From: Rhodococcus xishaensis
Lineage (GTDB): Bacteria; Actinomycetota; Actinomycetes; Mycobacteriales; Mycobacteriaceae
Assembly (NCBI RefSeq): GCF_004011825.1
Contig: NZ_RKLO01000003.1
Span: forward strand, 248,001-312,000
Direction of reading: 5' to 3'
Length of the DNA stretch: 64,000 nt
This document shows, one piece after another, positions 36,099 to 46,896 of this stretch (positions are counted from its first letter, which is position 1; every line of letters begins with the position of its first letter). The notes under the pieces were generated by a model, which worked only from the letters and a program-made list of their open reading frames with translations, did no database searches and was not told where the DNA came from. The translations under genes were made by a program, and so were the position numbers.

Positions 36099-36860
36099 TC
36101 ACCCCAGCGACGCGTGCCAGACGAGTGCGGCGGCGAGCGCACCGGCGCCGTTGAGTGACCAGTGCAGCGCGATCGGCGCCAGCAGGCTCCCACTGCGGCG
36201 GCGAAGCCACGTGAAGACGAAACCGGCGACTGCGGTCGCGGCGACGGCACCAGCGATGCCGAGCGCCTGCCCGAGCGGTCCTCCGCCCAGGATCTCCGTC
36301 AGGCCACGGTTGCCCGTTGTAAGACCCATCGACGACACGATGTGCCACAGGCCGAAGAGCAGCGAGCCTGCCGCGAACACGCCACGGACGCCGGAGACGC
36401 GCGACAAAGTCCCGTGTAGTACGCCCCGGAAGGCGAGTTCCTCAGGGATCACCGTCTGGAGCGGGATGACGATCATCGACGCGACGAGCGCACCGGAGAT
36501 GGTGGCGTAGCGATCGGCCATGAAGAACGGGCGCGTGATGGGGAGGGCGATGCCGATCCCGATGACGGCAAGCACGAGGCCTATGGATGCCAGGGAGTAG
36601 AGCGTGCCCTTGCGCCAGTGCCGTGGGGACAGCCCCAACTCCGACCAAGCGAGTCCTCGACGACGGCTCAACATGACGAGGGTGGCGGCGGCGATGGGGA
36701 CCGTCGCGATGCTCGCCCAGACGGTCGTGAAGTGCGCGATCAGGTTGGTCGCAACCAGCACAACCACCACCACGGCCACGTCCAGCCAAGCGTGCCACAC
36801 GCGAATCCGGTGAATACCCGTCGAGGATCCGGCTCCCGCGGTCTGAGTGGCAAGGATCAT
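36099..36860 (-). CDS. CPBP-family intramembrane metalloprotease
   Basis: 253-residue membrane protein with about eight hydrophobic segments. The Abi/CAAX-protease motifs are present: PEELAFRGVL (EExxxR) near residue 140, GLWHIVSS (HxxxS-like) near 170 and IALHWSLNGAG near 235. Members cleave or bind membrane proteins; some act in bacteriocin immunity. Start ATG 36860. Convergent with the MarR-GNAT gene, 7 bp apart. Confidence 0.85.
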   Translation of the reverse strand: MILATQTAGAGSSTGIHRIRVWHAWLDVAVVVVVLVATNLIAHFTTVWASIATVPIAAATLVMLSRRRGLAWSELGLSPRHWRKGTLYSLASIGLVLAVIGIGIALPITRPFFMADRYATISGALVASMIVIPLQTVIPEELAFRGVLHGTLSRVSGVRGVFAAGSLLFGLWHIVSSMGLTTGNRGLTEILGGGPLGQALGIAGAVAATAVAGFVFTWLRRRSGSLLAPIALHWSLNGAGALAAALVWHASLG

Positions 36861-37396
36861 GCGCTGAGCAGCTCCAGTTCTCTGCGATCCACCCGGTACC
36901 GAGAGAACCACTGATCGTAACCTGTCCGTTATTTCCAGCGAGCGTACGCCTGCCCAACGAGGGACGTGCGGTGAGCTTGCACACACACGCGGCGACAACC
37001 GACGAGACAACCGACGACTTCAGCGTGCCACGGGAACGTCACCGAATCAGTCACTCCTCGCCCCCACTTGGAACGCAATTGATTGACGAGCATCCCGAAG
37101 AAGCTGCCCCGAATTCAGCAGTACCCGTTGTTGGTTCGACGATTCACCGCCGCACCTCAACCCCCGGAACAAACTGTCGTCGTGACGCTCCGGCGGACAG
37201 GGGTGCCCGGAGCCGCGACGCGCCCGGTCGATAACGTGAGTGGGTGCACAGACTCGCAGGTTGCGTGCGACGGCTCTAGTCGTGGCTGCAGTGGCCGGAG
37301 ATGCGCACCCGCCGACGGATCCTCACTCAGGGTAAATGACCTGGCAACGCAGCGATTCGACGACCCACGGGCGCCGCCCAACCGCACTAGGGAGAG
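36861..37396. other. Long divergent intergenic region
   Basis: 536 bp between the CPBP protease and fumarase genes. It must contain both promoters. I see a short direct repeat (GACAACCGACGA twice, 37001 to 37026) but no convincing gene, RNA or terminator. Confidence 0.4.
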
Positions 37397-37399
37397 ATG

Positions 37400-39097
<1,698 letters not shown>

Positions 39098-39123
39098 GCT
39101 GACGCGCGCATCTCCCCGAAACT

Positions 39124-39161
39124 CGAAGGCCCGGTAGAGCATTCACTCCGCCGGGCCTTCG
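39124..39161. terminator. Bidirectional terminator after fumarase
   Basis: Perfect 11-bp inverted repeat CGAAGGCCCGG / CCGGGCCTTCG with a 16-base loop. It lies between the convergent fumarase and methyltransferase genes. Confidence 0.8.
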
Positions 39162-39168
39162 GCTTGGT

Positions 39169-39771
39169 TCACAGCACGAACGGAACGAGCCGCTTCGTCC
39201 GGCGCATGTACTGGCGGTACGGCTCGCCCAACCCGTCCACGAGCACCCGCTCCTCGTATGAGATGCGGACGACGTAGGCGGCCGCGAGCGCGAGCACGGT
39301 CAGCGGCGAAAGCCAATTCGTATATGCGACAGTGAACCCAAGCGCGCACACCAATGCGCCCGTGTACGACGGGTGCCGAATATGACTGTAGAGACCGGTG
39401 TCGACGACCCGCTGCCCCGGCACCGTCTGTACCCAGAACGTGAACGACGCCCCCAGTTCGTGGACCGCTCTGAGCCGCAACGCCTGTCCCACGAAAGCCA
39501 TGGCCAGACCACCCCAGAAATACCACCAAGCGTCGTCGGTGATCACAGTCTTCGAGGACAGGACGGCCACCGCCCCGCCGCCCAGATAGACGGTCACGAG
39601 CCCGAGCCCGACGGCGACGCTCGTCCGCAAGTCCCGAGTCGAGCCGGCACTCCTATGAGTGCACCCGATCCGGAACTCGAGGAGCAGCACTGCCAGAAAC
39701 GCCGCGACGAGCATCACCGCCGCAACCGAGTCGGTCGCGAACAAAGGCATCGCCGATGCGGCGTCACCCAC
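39169..39771 (-). CDS. Isoprenylcysteine carboxyl methyltransferase (ICMT)-family membrane protein
   Basis: 200-residue membrane protein with about five hydrophobic segments. The C-terminal methyltransferase motif is visible: GLYSHIRHPSYTGALVCALG near residue 126, binding S-adenosylmethionine, then ISYEERVLVDGLGEPYRQYM near 170. These proteins methylate carboxylates or amines of membrane-embedded substrates; the bacterial substrate is unknown. Convergent with fumarase. Confidence 0.85.
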   Translation of the reverse strand: MGDAASAMPLFATDSVAAVMLVAAFLAVLLLEFRIGCTHRSAGSTRDLRTSVAVGLGLVTVYLGGGAVAVLSSKTVITDDAWWYFWGGLAMAFVGQALRLRAVHELGASFTFWVQTVPGQRVVDTGLYSHIRHPSYTGALVCALGFTVAYTNWLSPLTVLALAAAYVVRISYEERVLVDGLGEPYRQYMRRTKRLVPFVL

Positions 39772-39872
39772 CAGCCATCACCTCGACCTTGCGCACCTGT
39801 GTGGCTTCCTCCATGTTCCGAGTGTGTCCCGGCGTCGAAGCGCACACGGCAGGAATGGGCTATGTCGTGTCC

Positions 39873-40442
39873 TCAGTCCGATACCACGCCAGCCTCGACC
39901 GCGGCCGCGCGGTACGCCTCGGCGAGCGAGTCGACGGTGTCGTGGGCGTTGAGGCCGCTCGGGTTGGGAACCACCCACAACTCAGCACCCTCGAACTCCT
40001 CAGGCTGGCGTCCCTTCGAGGCCTTTCGAGCTCCGAACGCCGCCCGATAGGCGGTGATACCGGCTACCGCGACGACGCGGGGGCGCAGCTCCGCAACCAG
40101 GACACGCAGCCTCGCGCCACCTGCGCGGAGCTCGGCGGGCGTCAGCTCGTCGGCCCGAGCAGTCGCGCGCGGGACGAGATTCGTGATGCCGACGCCACGG
40201 GACACCAGCAGACCCCGGTCCGCGGCCGACATTCCGGCGGTGGGGTCGATCGGCCGGTCGATGATCCCGGCGCGCTGTAGGGCCGGATAGAAGCGGTTCC
40301 CGGGACGCGCGAAGTGCGCACCGGTCGCGGCCGTCCACAATCCGGGGTTGACGCCGACGAACAACAGCCGGCAGTCCGGACCGATCAGGTCCGGAACCTC
40401 CGCGTCCCGGAATGACTCGAGTTCGGCACGGCTGAATCCCAT
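39873..40442 (-). CDS. mug: Mismatch-specific uracil/thymine DNA glycosylase (Mug family)
   Basis: 189-residue member of uracil-DNA glycosylase family 2. The active-site block LLFVGVNPGLWTAATGAHFA holds the conserved GxNPG, followed by RPGNRFYPAL and GITNLVPRATARADEL. The C-terminal VVPNPSGLNAHDTVDSLAEA is the NPSGLN intercalation motif. It excises U or T from G mismatches. ATG 40442 gives MGFSRAEL; an upstream start at 40478 is possible. Confidence 0.9.
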   Translation of the reverse strand: MGFSRAELESFRDAEVPDLIGPDCRLLFVGVNPGLWTAATGAHFARPGNRFYPALQRAGIIDRPIDPTAGMSAADRGLLVSRGVGITNLVPRATARADELTPAELRAGGARLRVLVAELRPRVVAVAGITAYRAAFGARKASKGRQPEEFEGAELWVVPNPSGLNAHDTVDSLAEAYRAAAVEAGVVSD

Positions 40443-40585
40443 GTGACCAGCGAACCGCACCGGTCGCGCACCGATCAAACCCGTCAGTGCCCGTTCAAGA
40501 GGACGAGCCCCTCACCTCGCTGGCACGTCGATGTGAGCCGCTCCCGAACATTTGGATGAATGTCCAAATTCCACCGTCAAGTCCC

Positions 40586-40614
40586 TTCTGTCCATCCACT
40601 GTGTGCGCTATATT
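40586..40614 (+). promoter_or_regulatory. Candidate promoter of the 35-residue microprotein
   Basis: A TATATT -10 element at 40609-40614 sits 17 bp after a weak TTCTGT at 40586-40591. It is about 45 bp before the start codon of the small frame at 40659, in an AT-richer patch of otherwise GC-rich DNA. Confidence 0.35.
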
Positions 40615-40658
40615 TCGATCGCGTAACGTTCGGCCGGCCCCGCCCGTGAAAGGTCACG

Positions 40659-40766
40659 ATGAACCTCAACCTTGACTCGCTGTCCCCCTTGCTGCTCGCT
40701 GTGCTGTTCGGACCCAGGGTTGTCGACACCTTCCTGGACTTCGGCAGCACGTTCGAATTCAGCTGA
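40659..40766 (+). CDS. Candidate 35-residue acidic hydrophobic microprotein
   Basis: Short frame beginning MNLNLDSLSPLLLAVLFGPR and ending VVDTFLDFGSTFEFS, net negative, with a hydrophobic core of about nine residues. GAAAGG lies 5 bp before the ATG, a promoter-like -10 lies upstream, and a strong intrinsic terminator follows 24 bp after the stop. Together these mark a self-contained transcription unit. No family recognised; size and composition recall the small porin-type peptides of corynebacteria, but this is only a resemblance. Confidence 0.5.
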   Translation: MNLNLDSLSPLLLAVLFGPRVVDTFLDFGSTFEFS

Positions 40767-40789
40767 GCCCCAAGGCTCGGTCACGACCG

Positions 40790-40817
40790 AACGCCCCGGG
40801 ACCCGGCCCGGGGTGTT
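40790..40817 (+). terminator. Intrinsic terminator after the microprotein
   Basis: AACGCCCCGGG / CCCGGGGTGTT, 11-bp stem with one G-T wobble and a 6-base loop ACCCGG, followed by CTCGTCTTTC. It lies between the microprotein stop and the convergent rtcB stop and may serve both. Confidence 0.8.
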
Positions 40818-40835
40818 CTCGTCTTTCTGCAGCCC

Positions 40836-42032
40836 TTAAGTACCCTTGACGTTGACAATCTGTCGTAGTTCGTGGCGGACCTCCACGAGATCCCCGGCGT
40901 CGTCCATCACGACATCGATGTCCTTGTACGCGTCCGGAATCTCGTCGACCCACGCGGCTCCGTGGCGGTATTCGATCCCCCGCATCCGCTCGGCCAGGTC
41001 GCCGACCGTGAAGCGCCGACGTGCCTCCGAGCGAGAAAACCGGCGTCCGGCCCCATGCGGAGCCGAGCACAGTCCCGACTTGCTGCCCTTGCCGACCACG
41101 ACGTACGAGCGCGTTCCCATAGATCCGGGGATCACCGCCGCGACACCCTCGTGAGCGTCGACGGCACCCTTTCGGGTGAGCCAGACCGTCTCTCCGTAGT
41201 GCTCCTCCTGCTCGGTGTAGTTGTGGTGGCAGTTGATCCTCTCCGCTTCCCGGACCGGCGCGCCGATCCACTCACCGAACACCGCAGCGAAGCGGTCCAT
41301 CATCTCGGCCCTATTGAGGTAGGCGAAGCGCTGCGCCCACCGCAACTCCCGGATGTAGTCCCCGAACTCAGGTGTGTCCTCCGCGAGGTAGGCGAGATCC
41401 CGGTTCGGCAACTTGATATGCCACCTGCGGCACCGATCCTGTGCGATCTTGATGTGCTTCTGTGCGATCTTGTTCCCGACTCCCCGGCTGCCGGAATGGA
41501 GGAACAACCACACGCGGTCCTGCTCGTCCAAACACAACTCGATGAAGTGGTTCCCGCCGCCGAGGGAGCCCAACTGCTGGCGCCAGCGCGGGGAGTGTGA
41601 CAGATCGACGCCTTCCGCCGACGCCCGGTCCTCCAGCTCGGCGATCTTGTTCTTTGCGAACCACTCTCCGAGGGACGTGGCAGCGTTGTAGTGGCCGGGA
41701 GACAAGGGGATCGCGGCCTCGATCCTCGTGCGCAGCGTGTGGAGTGCCCGACCGGCGTTCCGAGCGCGCTCGACGTCGCCAGCGTCGAACTGGGTTCGGG
41801 TAGCGATCATTCCGCATCCGATGTCGACCCCGACGGCAGCGGGTATCACCGCGCCGCGGGTGGGGATCACCGTTCCAACAGCCGCTCCCTTTCCCAGGTG
41901 CGCATCCGGCATCAGCGCCACGTGGGGGTAGACGAACGACATGGAGGCGGTCTCAGATGCCTGCGCCAGGGTGCCGCCGTCGATCTCGCTCGCCCAGCTC
42001 AACAGCTTGCGGCCGGTCCTGGTGGGTGTCAC
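40836..42032 (-). CDS. rtcB: RNA ligase RtcB
   Basis: 398-residue 3'-phosphate RNA ligase. Metal and GTP-binding motifs are in order: LMPDAHLGKGAAVGTVIPT near residue 41, VGVDIGCGM (Cys metal ligand) near 68, HSGSRGVGNKIAQKHI near 178, NCHHNYTEQEEHYG near 265, GSMGTRSYVVVGKGSK near 302 and the guanylated His in SAPHGAGRRFSRSEARR near 325. It heals broken tRNA or rRNA. No archease or RtcR regulator gene is adjacent, common for the actinobacterial type. Confidence 0.93.
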   Translation of the reverse strand: MTPTRTGRKLLSWASEIDGGTLAQASETASMSFVYPHVALMPDAHLGKGAAVGTVIPTRGAVIPAAVGVDIGCGMIATRTQFDAGDVERARNAGRALHTLRTRIEAAIPLSPGHYNAATSLGEWFAKNKIAELEDRASAEGVDLSHSPRWRQQLGSLGGGNHFIELCLDEQDRVWLFLHSGSRGVGNKIAQKHIKIAQDRCRRWHIKLPNRDLAYLAEDTPEFGDYIRELRWAQRFAYLNRAEMMDRFAAVFGEWIGAPVREAERINCHHNYTEQEEHYGETVWLTRKGAVDAHEGVAAVIPGSMGTRSYVVVGKGSKSGLCSAPHGAGRRFSRSEARRRFTVGDLAERMRGIEYRHGAAWVDEIPDAYKDIDVVMDDAGDLVEVRHELRQIVNVKGT

Positions 42033-42356
42033 TGTCCTCTCCGATCGGTGTGCTTACTTCAGGTGTACAACCGCGCGACGCAGGCATTCAAGTCGTGCCG
42101 AACCCGCTCGACCTTCAGCCCTGGCGACACCGTTTCTCGGTACGGACCCCCCAGGGGGCATGTTCTTGCCGGACGCCGAAAGCGAACACGCGAGGGTCGT
42201 ACACATGTAGGTACCCACCCAGTCGCCTGCCCCGCCTGCCCGTTCGGACTCCCCTACCCTGCTCGCAGTCAACGCGACCGTACGCCCGGTTACAGCGTCA
42301 CACAACGTGTTTTAGGAGTTGGACAGCCGGGCCCGCACACCAGCGGTGGCCCCCGA
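42033..42356. other. Intergenic region between rtcB and the PucR-type gene
   Basis: 324 bp upstream of rtcB and downstream of the PucR-type regulator, both minus strand. It should contain the rtcB promoter. A CCCCCCAGGGGG palindrome occurs at 42147-42158. No gene or RNA is recognisable. Confidence 0.4.
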
Positions 42357-43634
42357 CTACTCGGGATTGGCAGGTCCGGGTGAGTCGAGGACACCGCGCC
42401 CGTACCAGCGGCAGATCTCGAGCGCCGAGATCAGGCTGTAGTGATCAGTCCGGTCGATCACGTGTCCGAACTCCTCGATGATCTGGTGAATGCGGTACCG
42501 AACCGTGTTGCGGTGCAGAGACATCAACTCTGCGGTCGCGGCCAGGCTGCGATGGCAGCGCAGGTAGATTCGCAGGGTCTCGCGGAGCTCCTCTGAGCGG
42601 ACCGTGTCGACCGCGAGCGCCCCGAGTACCTCAGCGACGAATGCCTTCACGTCGCCGATATCGTCCGCGAGCATCGCGATCGGCGCAATATCGTTGTAGG
42701 TGAGCACCTTCGGTGGCTTCGGCATTGCCGATGCTGCTAGTGACCGCAGACGGCTTGCTTGCTGGTACGTCTTCTGGAATCCCCGAGTCCCCGGGACCGG
42801 TAGGCCCACCACCACTTGCATCGGCATAACTGACGAACCGACAGTCTCCCTGAGCTGTTCGACGAACCCGACGGGCACTTGATCGAACGAAATCCACACG
42901 CACAGACAGGATTCTCCGGTCGGAATCGAGATCGTCGAGTTGTGCGGTGATATCGATTCGATGAGCTGGCGTGCCTGTTCGAGCGAGTCCGACTCACCGG
43001 GACCGGGAGGCGGAACCGAGATGTCGATAGCCATGTGCGTGCCGGACAGGTCGTATGCGAGAGCCTTCTGCGCCTCGGTTACGTCCTCCGCGGTACCGTC
43101 CAGCAGACGCCTCACCAGATGTTGGGTTAGTCCGCTCCGGCTCGAGATCCACCGTTCACGTTCGGCTTCGTAGGCCCGTGCCACTTCTTCGCAAATGTGG
43201 TCGATGAACGCCGCCAGCTTGCCGACGACGATCCGCAAGGCGGTGAGGTCGTCGATGTCCTCCGACTCGCTGGCCGAGTCGAGACACAACGCCGTGAACC
43301 TCGCCTGGCCAATCCTGTACGCGCGCAGGAGCGCGGACAGGGAAACATCCTTGCGGGCCAGTTCCTTTGCGAAAGCTAGCGCTCCCGGAGGCGCCGGTGC
43401 AACCGAGGGATCTCCACCGTCTTGCAGAGACGCGATGAAGACGACCGTGTTCTCCGCGATGCTGGCGTATAGAAGAGTGCGCTGGTCATGGTCGCGCACC
43501 AGATCCGGAACCCCTCTCGCGGTCGCATCGAACAAGTAGGCGATGAACTCCTCGCGGTGAGGCAAGATGGACGCGGCGATGCGTGCGGCCGCCGCCTCGT
43601 CTCCCGGCTCCCAATCGACGAAAATCGAAGTCAT
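42357..43634 (-). CDS. PucR/CdaR-family transcriptional regulator
   Basis: 425-residue regulator. The C-terminal helix-turn-helix of the PucR type (HTH_30) is seen in LRIYLRCHRSLAATAELMSL then HRNTVRYRIHQIIEEFGHV near residues 365 to 403. It is preceded by a GGDEF-like CdaR middle domain and an N-terminal sensor region of about 170 residues. The ATG at 43634 overlaps the stop of the upstream oxidoreductase (ATGA). It is the last gene of a three-gene operon, so it probably responds to a metabolite made or used by that operon and may act on the inverted repeat at 46851-46896. Confidence 0.88.
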   Translation of the reverse strand: MTSIFVDWEPGDEAAAARIAASILPHREEFIAYLFDATARGVPDLVRDHDQRTLLYASIAENTVVFIASLQDGGDPSVAPAPPGALAFAKELARKDVSLSALLRAYRIGQARFTALCLDSASESEDIDDLTALRIVVGKLAAFIDHICEEVARAYEAERERWISSRSGLTQHLVRRLLDGTAEDVTEAQKALAYDLSGTHMAIDISVPPPGPGESDSLEQARQLIESISPHNSTISIPTGESCLCVWISFDQVPVGFVEQLRETVGSSVMPMQVVVGLPVPGTRGFQKTYQQASRLRSLAASAMPKPPKVLTYNDIAPIAMLADDIGDVKAFVAEVLGALAVDTVRSEELRETLRIYLRCHRSLAATAELMSLHRNTVRYRIHQIIEEFGHVIDRTDHYSLISALEICRWYGRGVLDSPGPANPE

Positions 43635-45052
43635 CGGTCGCTTGTGACCCTCGCGAGCGCGGACAGGGCGGCGTTGTGACCGCACATTCCGTGCACGCCG
43701 GCGCCCGGTGGCGTCGATGCCGAGCACATGAACACGCCTGGGATTCCGACGTAGTACGGATTGGTGGTGATGCGCGGGCGCATCACCACCTGAGTTGCCG
43801 TGTTCGCTCCGCCGATGATGTCGCCGCCGACGAGATTCGAATTGTGTCGCTCGAGATCGCCCGGGCTGCGGGTGTGCAGACCGACGATGCGGTCACGCGT
43901 GCCCGGTGCGAATCGTTCGAGTTGCGCGATGATCGCCTCCGTTGCATCGCCGGTGTAGCCGTGTGGTACGTGCGCATAGGCGTAGACCGGGTGGACGTCA
44001 CCGACAGAGCGCTGCCGATCGGCAAGGTACTGCTGTGCGACGAGCACGAACGGACGTTCCGGCATGTGACCGTTGTTGATCAAGTGTTCAGCAACTGCAA
44101 CCTCGGAGGCAGATCCGCACACGTGAACGGTGCCGGCGCGACCACTGAACTCGTCACGCCACGGCACTCCGCCCTCAACGGCTAGATCTACCTTGAACGC
44201 GGCAGGACCCCGACGAAACCGCCGGTAGGCGCGCTGCACCGACGTTGGAAGCTCGTCCCCGGCCAGATCTGCGACCGCTCCCGGTTCCAAATCGAGCATC
44301 ACGATGTCGGCGGAGCGAATCTCGTTCAGAGACCGCACCCGGTTCCCTGTCTCGATTCGGCCGCCCAGTCCGGTGAGCACCTTCGCCAGAGCCTCGGCCA
44401 ACCGGATGGAACCGCCTCTGACGACCGGCCAGCCGTAGCGGTGACTGATCGCCGTGAACATGAGCGCGAATGCAGAGGTCGCTGGTCGACTGAGTGGGCG
44501 CCACCCGTGAGCGGCATTGCCTGCGAACAGGGCGGCTGCTTCCTCGGTCCGCCAGATGCGTCCCAACACATCTGCAGGAAGCAGAGCGGCCGAACCGAAC
44601 CGTGCCAGACGCACGGGATGCCGCGGTAGGTGCAGCAGCGGTCGCAGGACCTCACCCGCCAGTTCGTCGAACCCCCTCGCCAGAGGGCCGAACAGCCTGC
44701 GCCATCGCGCCGCGTCCGGGCCGAGGTGCATGGTGGTCGCGTCCAGCGACGCAAGCATCGCGCCGGCACGACCACCGTCGAGAGGGTGAGCGAGATCCAC
44801 CTCGGGCCAACCCCACTCCACCCCGTGCGCGGGAAGGTCCAGGCTGCGGAAGAACGGGGACGCGAGCCCGATGGGATGCACTGCGGCCCCATCGTCGTGC
44901 AACAGCCCGGGGAGGATGCGCTCGGTGGAGCTGGTCCCGCCGCCGATGGTCTCCGCGGCTTCGAGCACCGTCACCTCGATCCCCCGCTGGGCGAGCGTGA
45001 TAGCCGCGGCGAGACCGTTCGGACCCGCCCCGACCACTACCGCCGTCGTCAT
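43631..45052 (-). CDS. Phytoene desaturase-like FAD oxidoreductase
   Basis: 473-residue flavoprotein of the CrtI/FAD-dependent amine oxidase superfamily. The N-terminal dinucleotide motif is TTAVVVGAGPNGLAAAITLA with VTVLEAAETIGGGTSS after it. The C-terminal block ends GVFMCSASTPPGAGVHGMCG, the family FAD-contacting motif. The same proteins occur widely in mycobacteria and rhodococci with unknown substrates, probably not carotenoids. Start ATG 45052 overlaps the DUF3556 stop (ATGA). Confidence 0.85.
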   Translation of the reverse strand: MTTAVVVGAGPNGLAAAITLAQRGIEVTVLEAAETIGGGTSSTERILPGLLHDDGAAVHPIGLASPFFRSLDLPAHGVEWGWPEVDLAHPLDGGRAGAMLASLDATTMHLGPDAARWRRLFGPLARGFDELAGEVLRPLLHLPRHPVRLARFGSAALLPADVLGRIWRTEEAAALFAGNAAHGWRPLSRPATSAFALMFTAISHRYGWPVVRGGSIRLAEALAKVLTGLGGRIETGNRVRSLNEIRSADIVMLDLEPGAVADLAGDELPTSVQRAYRRFRRGPAAFKVDLAVEGGVPWRDEFSGRAGTVHVCGSASEVAVAEHLINNGHMPERPFVLVAQQYLADRQRSVGDVHPVYAYAHVPHGYTGDATEAIIAQLERFAPGTRDRIVGLHTRSPGDLERHNSNLVGGDIIGGANTATQVVMRPRITTNPYYVGIPGVFMCSASTPPGAGVHGMCGHNAALSALARVTSDR

Positions 45053-46830
45053 CGTTTCGACGAATCCTTCTGGACACTTGCCGACCAACCAGAGGAGTTT
45101 TCCTCGGTCCGTGTCGAGGTTACGGGAACTGGACCCGACTCGAGCCACGGCTGCGGCGTGATGATGTCGGACAACTTGACATAGCCACGTTCGATCTCGC
45201 CGAGGGCGAGGTCGTACACGCGGTACTCCTGTCGCGCGACATGGATCGGCTGGGACTCGACGTAGGCAACGATGACTTCACCCGGAGCGAACCCACACCG
45301 CTCCTGGATGGCCCGCATGAACTGCTCATTGTGTACGTGCCCGTCACCGAACTGCCAACCGAGGAGCGCACCAGCGACGAGCTCGCCCTCTCGGATGTCG
45401 TAGTTGTCGTATGAGTCGACGTTTCGTCCGATCAGCGTGCTGAGGGCGCGGCCCTGGCTGTGCAACGAACGCCAAGCCACGGTCTTCTGCAGGAGGATCT
45501 CCCCGACCTCACGGCCGTACAGCGGAGTGAGCTGGTCGATCTGGGTGGGGGCCGCCTTGACGATGTGAGTGTTCAGGCGAGATTCAGTGCCCTTGCGGAA
45601 CGCCCATTGAGTTGTTGCCCAGTTGCCTGCGTAGTACCGCATCGAAGGGAGGAACGAGATTTTGTCCGGCCGAAAGTTGCCGAGGATCGGGAATAGGAAC
45701 AATCCACCAACGAGCAGTGCGAGCAACAGCGGAGAAACGGCGGTGACACCGAACTCGGGCGGCATGTGAAGGCCGAACAACCAAACCGCGCTGAAGCAGT
45801 AGAAGATGTTCCACTCCAAGGGAACCGCCAGCGGGAACATCGAGGCGATCACCAAATGGAAGAACACGATTCCAGCGATCGTGACAAGTGTGAGCGTCCG
45901 GTTCGTCGAGAACAGCAGGATCACCGGGACGGCGAATTCGATTACGGTGCCCTGATGCGCCACCACGGCGGCAAGCTTCGAGGGTCGGAGGTCGTCGGGG
46001 AAGTTCCGGTACAGCTTGCGCTTCAGCCGCGGCGACCGAAGCCACGGGGCGTTACTGAGCATCGCCGTAACCACGAAGCTGAAGTGCCGTCCGAGCTTGG
46101 AGAACGCTGCCCAGAACCAAACCGTGCACACGATGAGCTTGAGCGCGACGATCATGTCGACGTAAGGCAGGACGGCAAAGAATACCGCGGCCACCCAATA
46201 CTGCTCGCTCCGCGCAATCAGAAAGACGATCTTGTCCCGGAGGCCGATGACCACGAGCATCACGATCAACGGCCACAGCAGTCGAGGGTCGAGGAGTCCG
46301 ACGCTATCCGCCGGCTGCCCCTCTTTGGTGACCCCGTCAGACAGAAGGAGGATCACCAGGTTGGCGACGATGCCAAGGTACAGCGCTACATCGAACCAGG
46401 TTCGGGCCGATCCCCGCGTGAACGGGACCTTTCCGGGCCACGGCGGCATTCGAAGTGTCTTCGGACGCGCGAAATGCAGCATGCCGCCGATCGGCGGCGT
46501 GAACCGGAAAGCAAGCGGACCGGAAGACGCACCCAGGCCGAGAACCTCGAACAGCATCGTCCACAACAGCATCTTCTGGTAGAAGATCGGCTCTGTCCAG
46601 AATGAGGCGACATCCCAGAACCCACCGAATCCAGAGGTGAAGCTGGCGAACACGACACCGAGGAAGACGTACAACGCGATCTTCACCACGTAGAGCAGGG
46701 GGATGGCCCAAGGTGTACCGAAGCCGTACTCAGCCCAGTGCTGCGACAGGATCTTCATCCGCTCGAGGTGCGGTTTCTTCTCGAAGGTTTCGAGATCGAC
46801 GTCCGGCAGGTCCGGTTTGGTGAAACTCAT
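45049..46830 (-). CDS. DUF3556 integral membrane protein
   Basis: 593-residue protein with a soluble N-terminus (SFTKPDLPDVDLETFEKKPH) and about nine transmembrane segments between residues 40 and 400. A soluble C-terminal domain of about 180 residues contains QFGDGHVHNEQFMRAIQERC. The combination matches the actinobacterial DUF3556 family. The ATG at 46830 has AAGGA 7 bp upstream. It is the first gene of the coupled operon with the FAD oxidoreductase and PucR-type regulator. Biochemical role unknown; the order suggests a membrane-associated redox pathway. Confidence 0.8.
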   Translation of the reverse strand: MSFTKPDLPDVDLETFEKKPHLERMKILSQHWAEYGFGTPWAIPLLYVVKIALYVFLGVVFASFTSGFGGFWDVASFWTEPIFYQKMLLWTMLFEVLGLGASSGPLAFRFTPPIGGMLHFARPKTLRMPPWPGKVPFTRGSARTWFDVALYLGIVANLVILLLSDGVTKEGQPADSVGLLDPRLLWPLIVMLVVIGLRDKIVFLIARSEQYWVAAVFFAVLPYVDMIVALKLIVCTVWFWAAFSKLGRHFSFVVTAMLSNAPWLRSPRLKRKLYRNFPDDLRPSKLAAVVAHQGTVIEFAVPVILLFSTNRTLTLVTIAGIVFFHLVIASMFPLAVPLEWNIFYCFSAVWLFGLHMPPEFGVTAVSPLLLALLVGGLFLFPILGNFRPDKISFLPSMRYYAGNWATTQWAFRKGTESRLNTHIVKAAPTQIDQLTPLYGREVGEILLQKTVAWRSLHSQGRALSTLIGRNVDSYDNYDIREGELVAGALLGWQFGDGHVHNEQFMRAIQERCGFAPGEVIVAYVESQPIHVARQEYRVYDLALGEIERGYVKLSDIITPQPWLESGPVPVTSTRTEENSSGWSASVQKDSSKR

Positions 46831-46850
46831 AGCAATCCTTGGCTGGGGTG

Positions 46851-46896
46851 GAATCCGGCTGTTGAACCGAACACGGTTTGGTCTGGGGCCGGATTC
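46851..46896. promoter_or_regulatory. Nested inverted repeat upstream of the DUF3556 operon
   Basis: Perfect 9-bp arms GAATCCGGC / GCCGGATTC at 46851-46859 and 46888-46896 enclose a second inverted repeat AACCG/CGGTT at 46865-46869 and 46874-46878. The element starts 21 bp upstream of the start codon, a plausible operator. The PucR-type regulator at the operon end is the natural candidate to bind it (inference). Confidence 0.5.
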
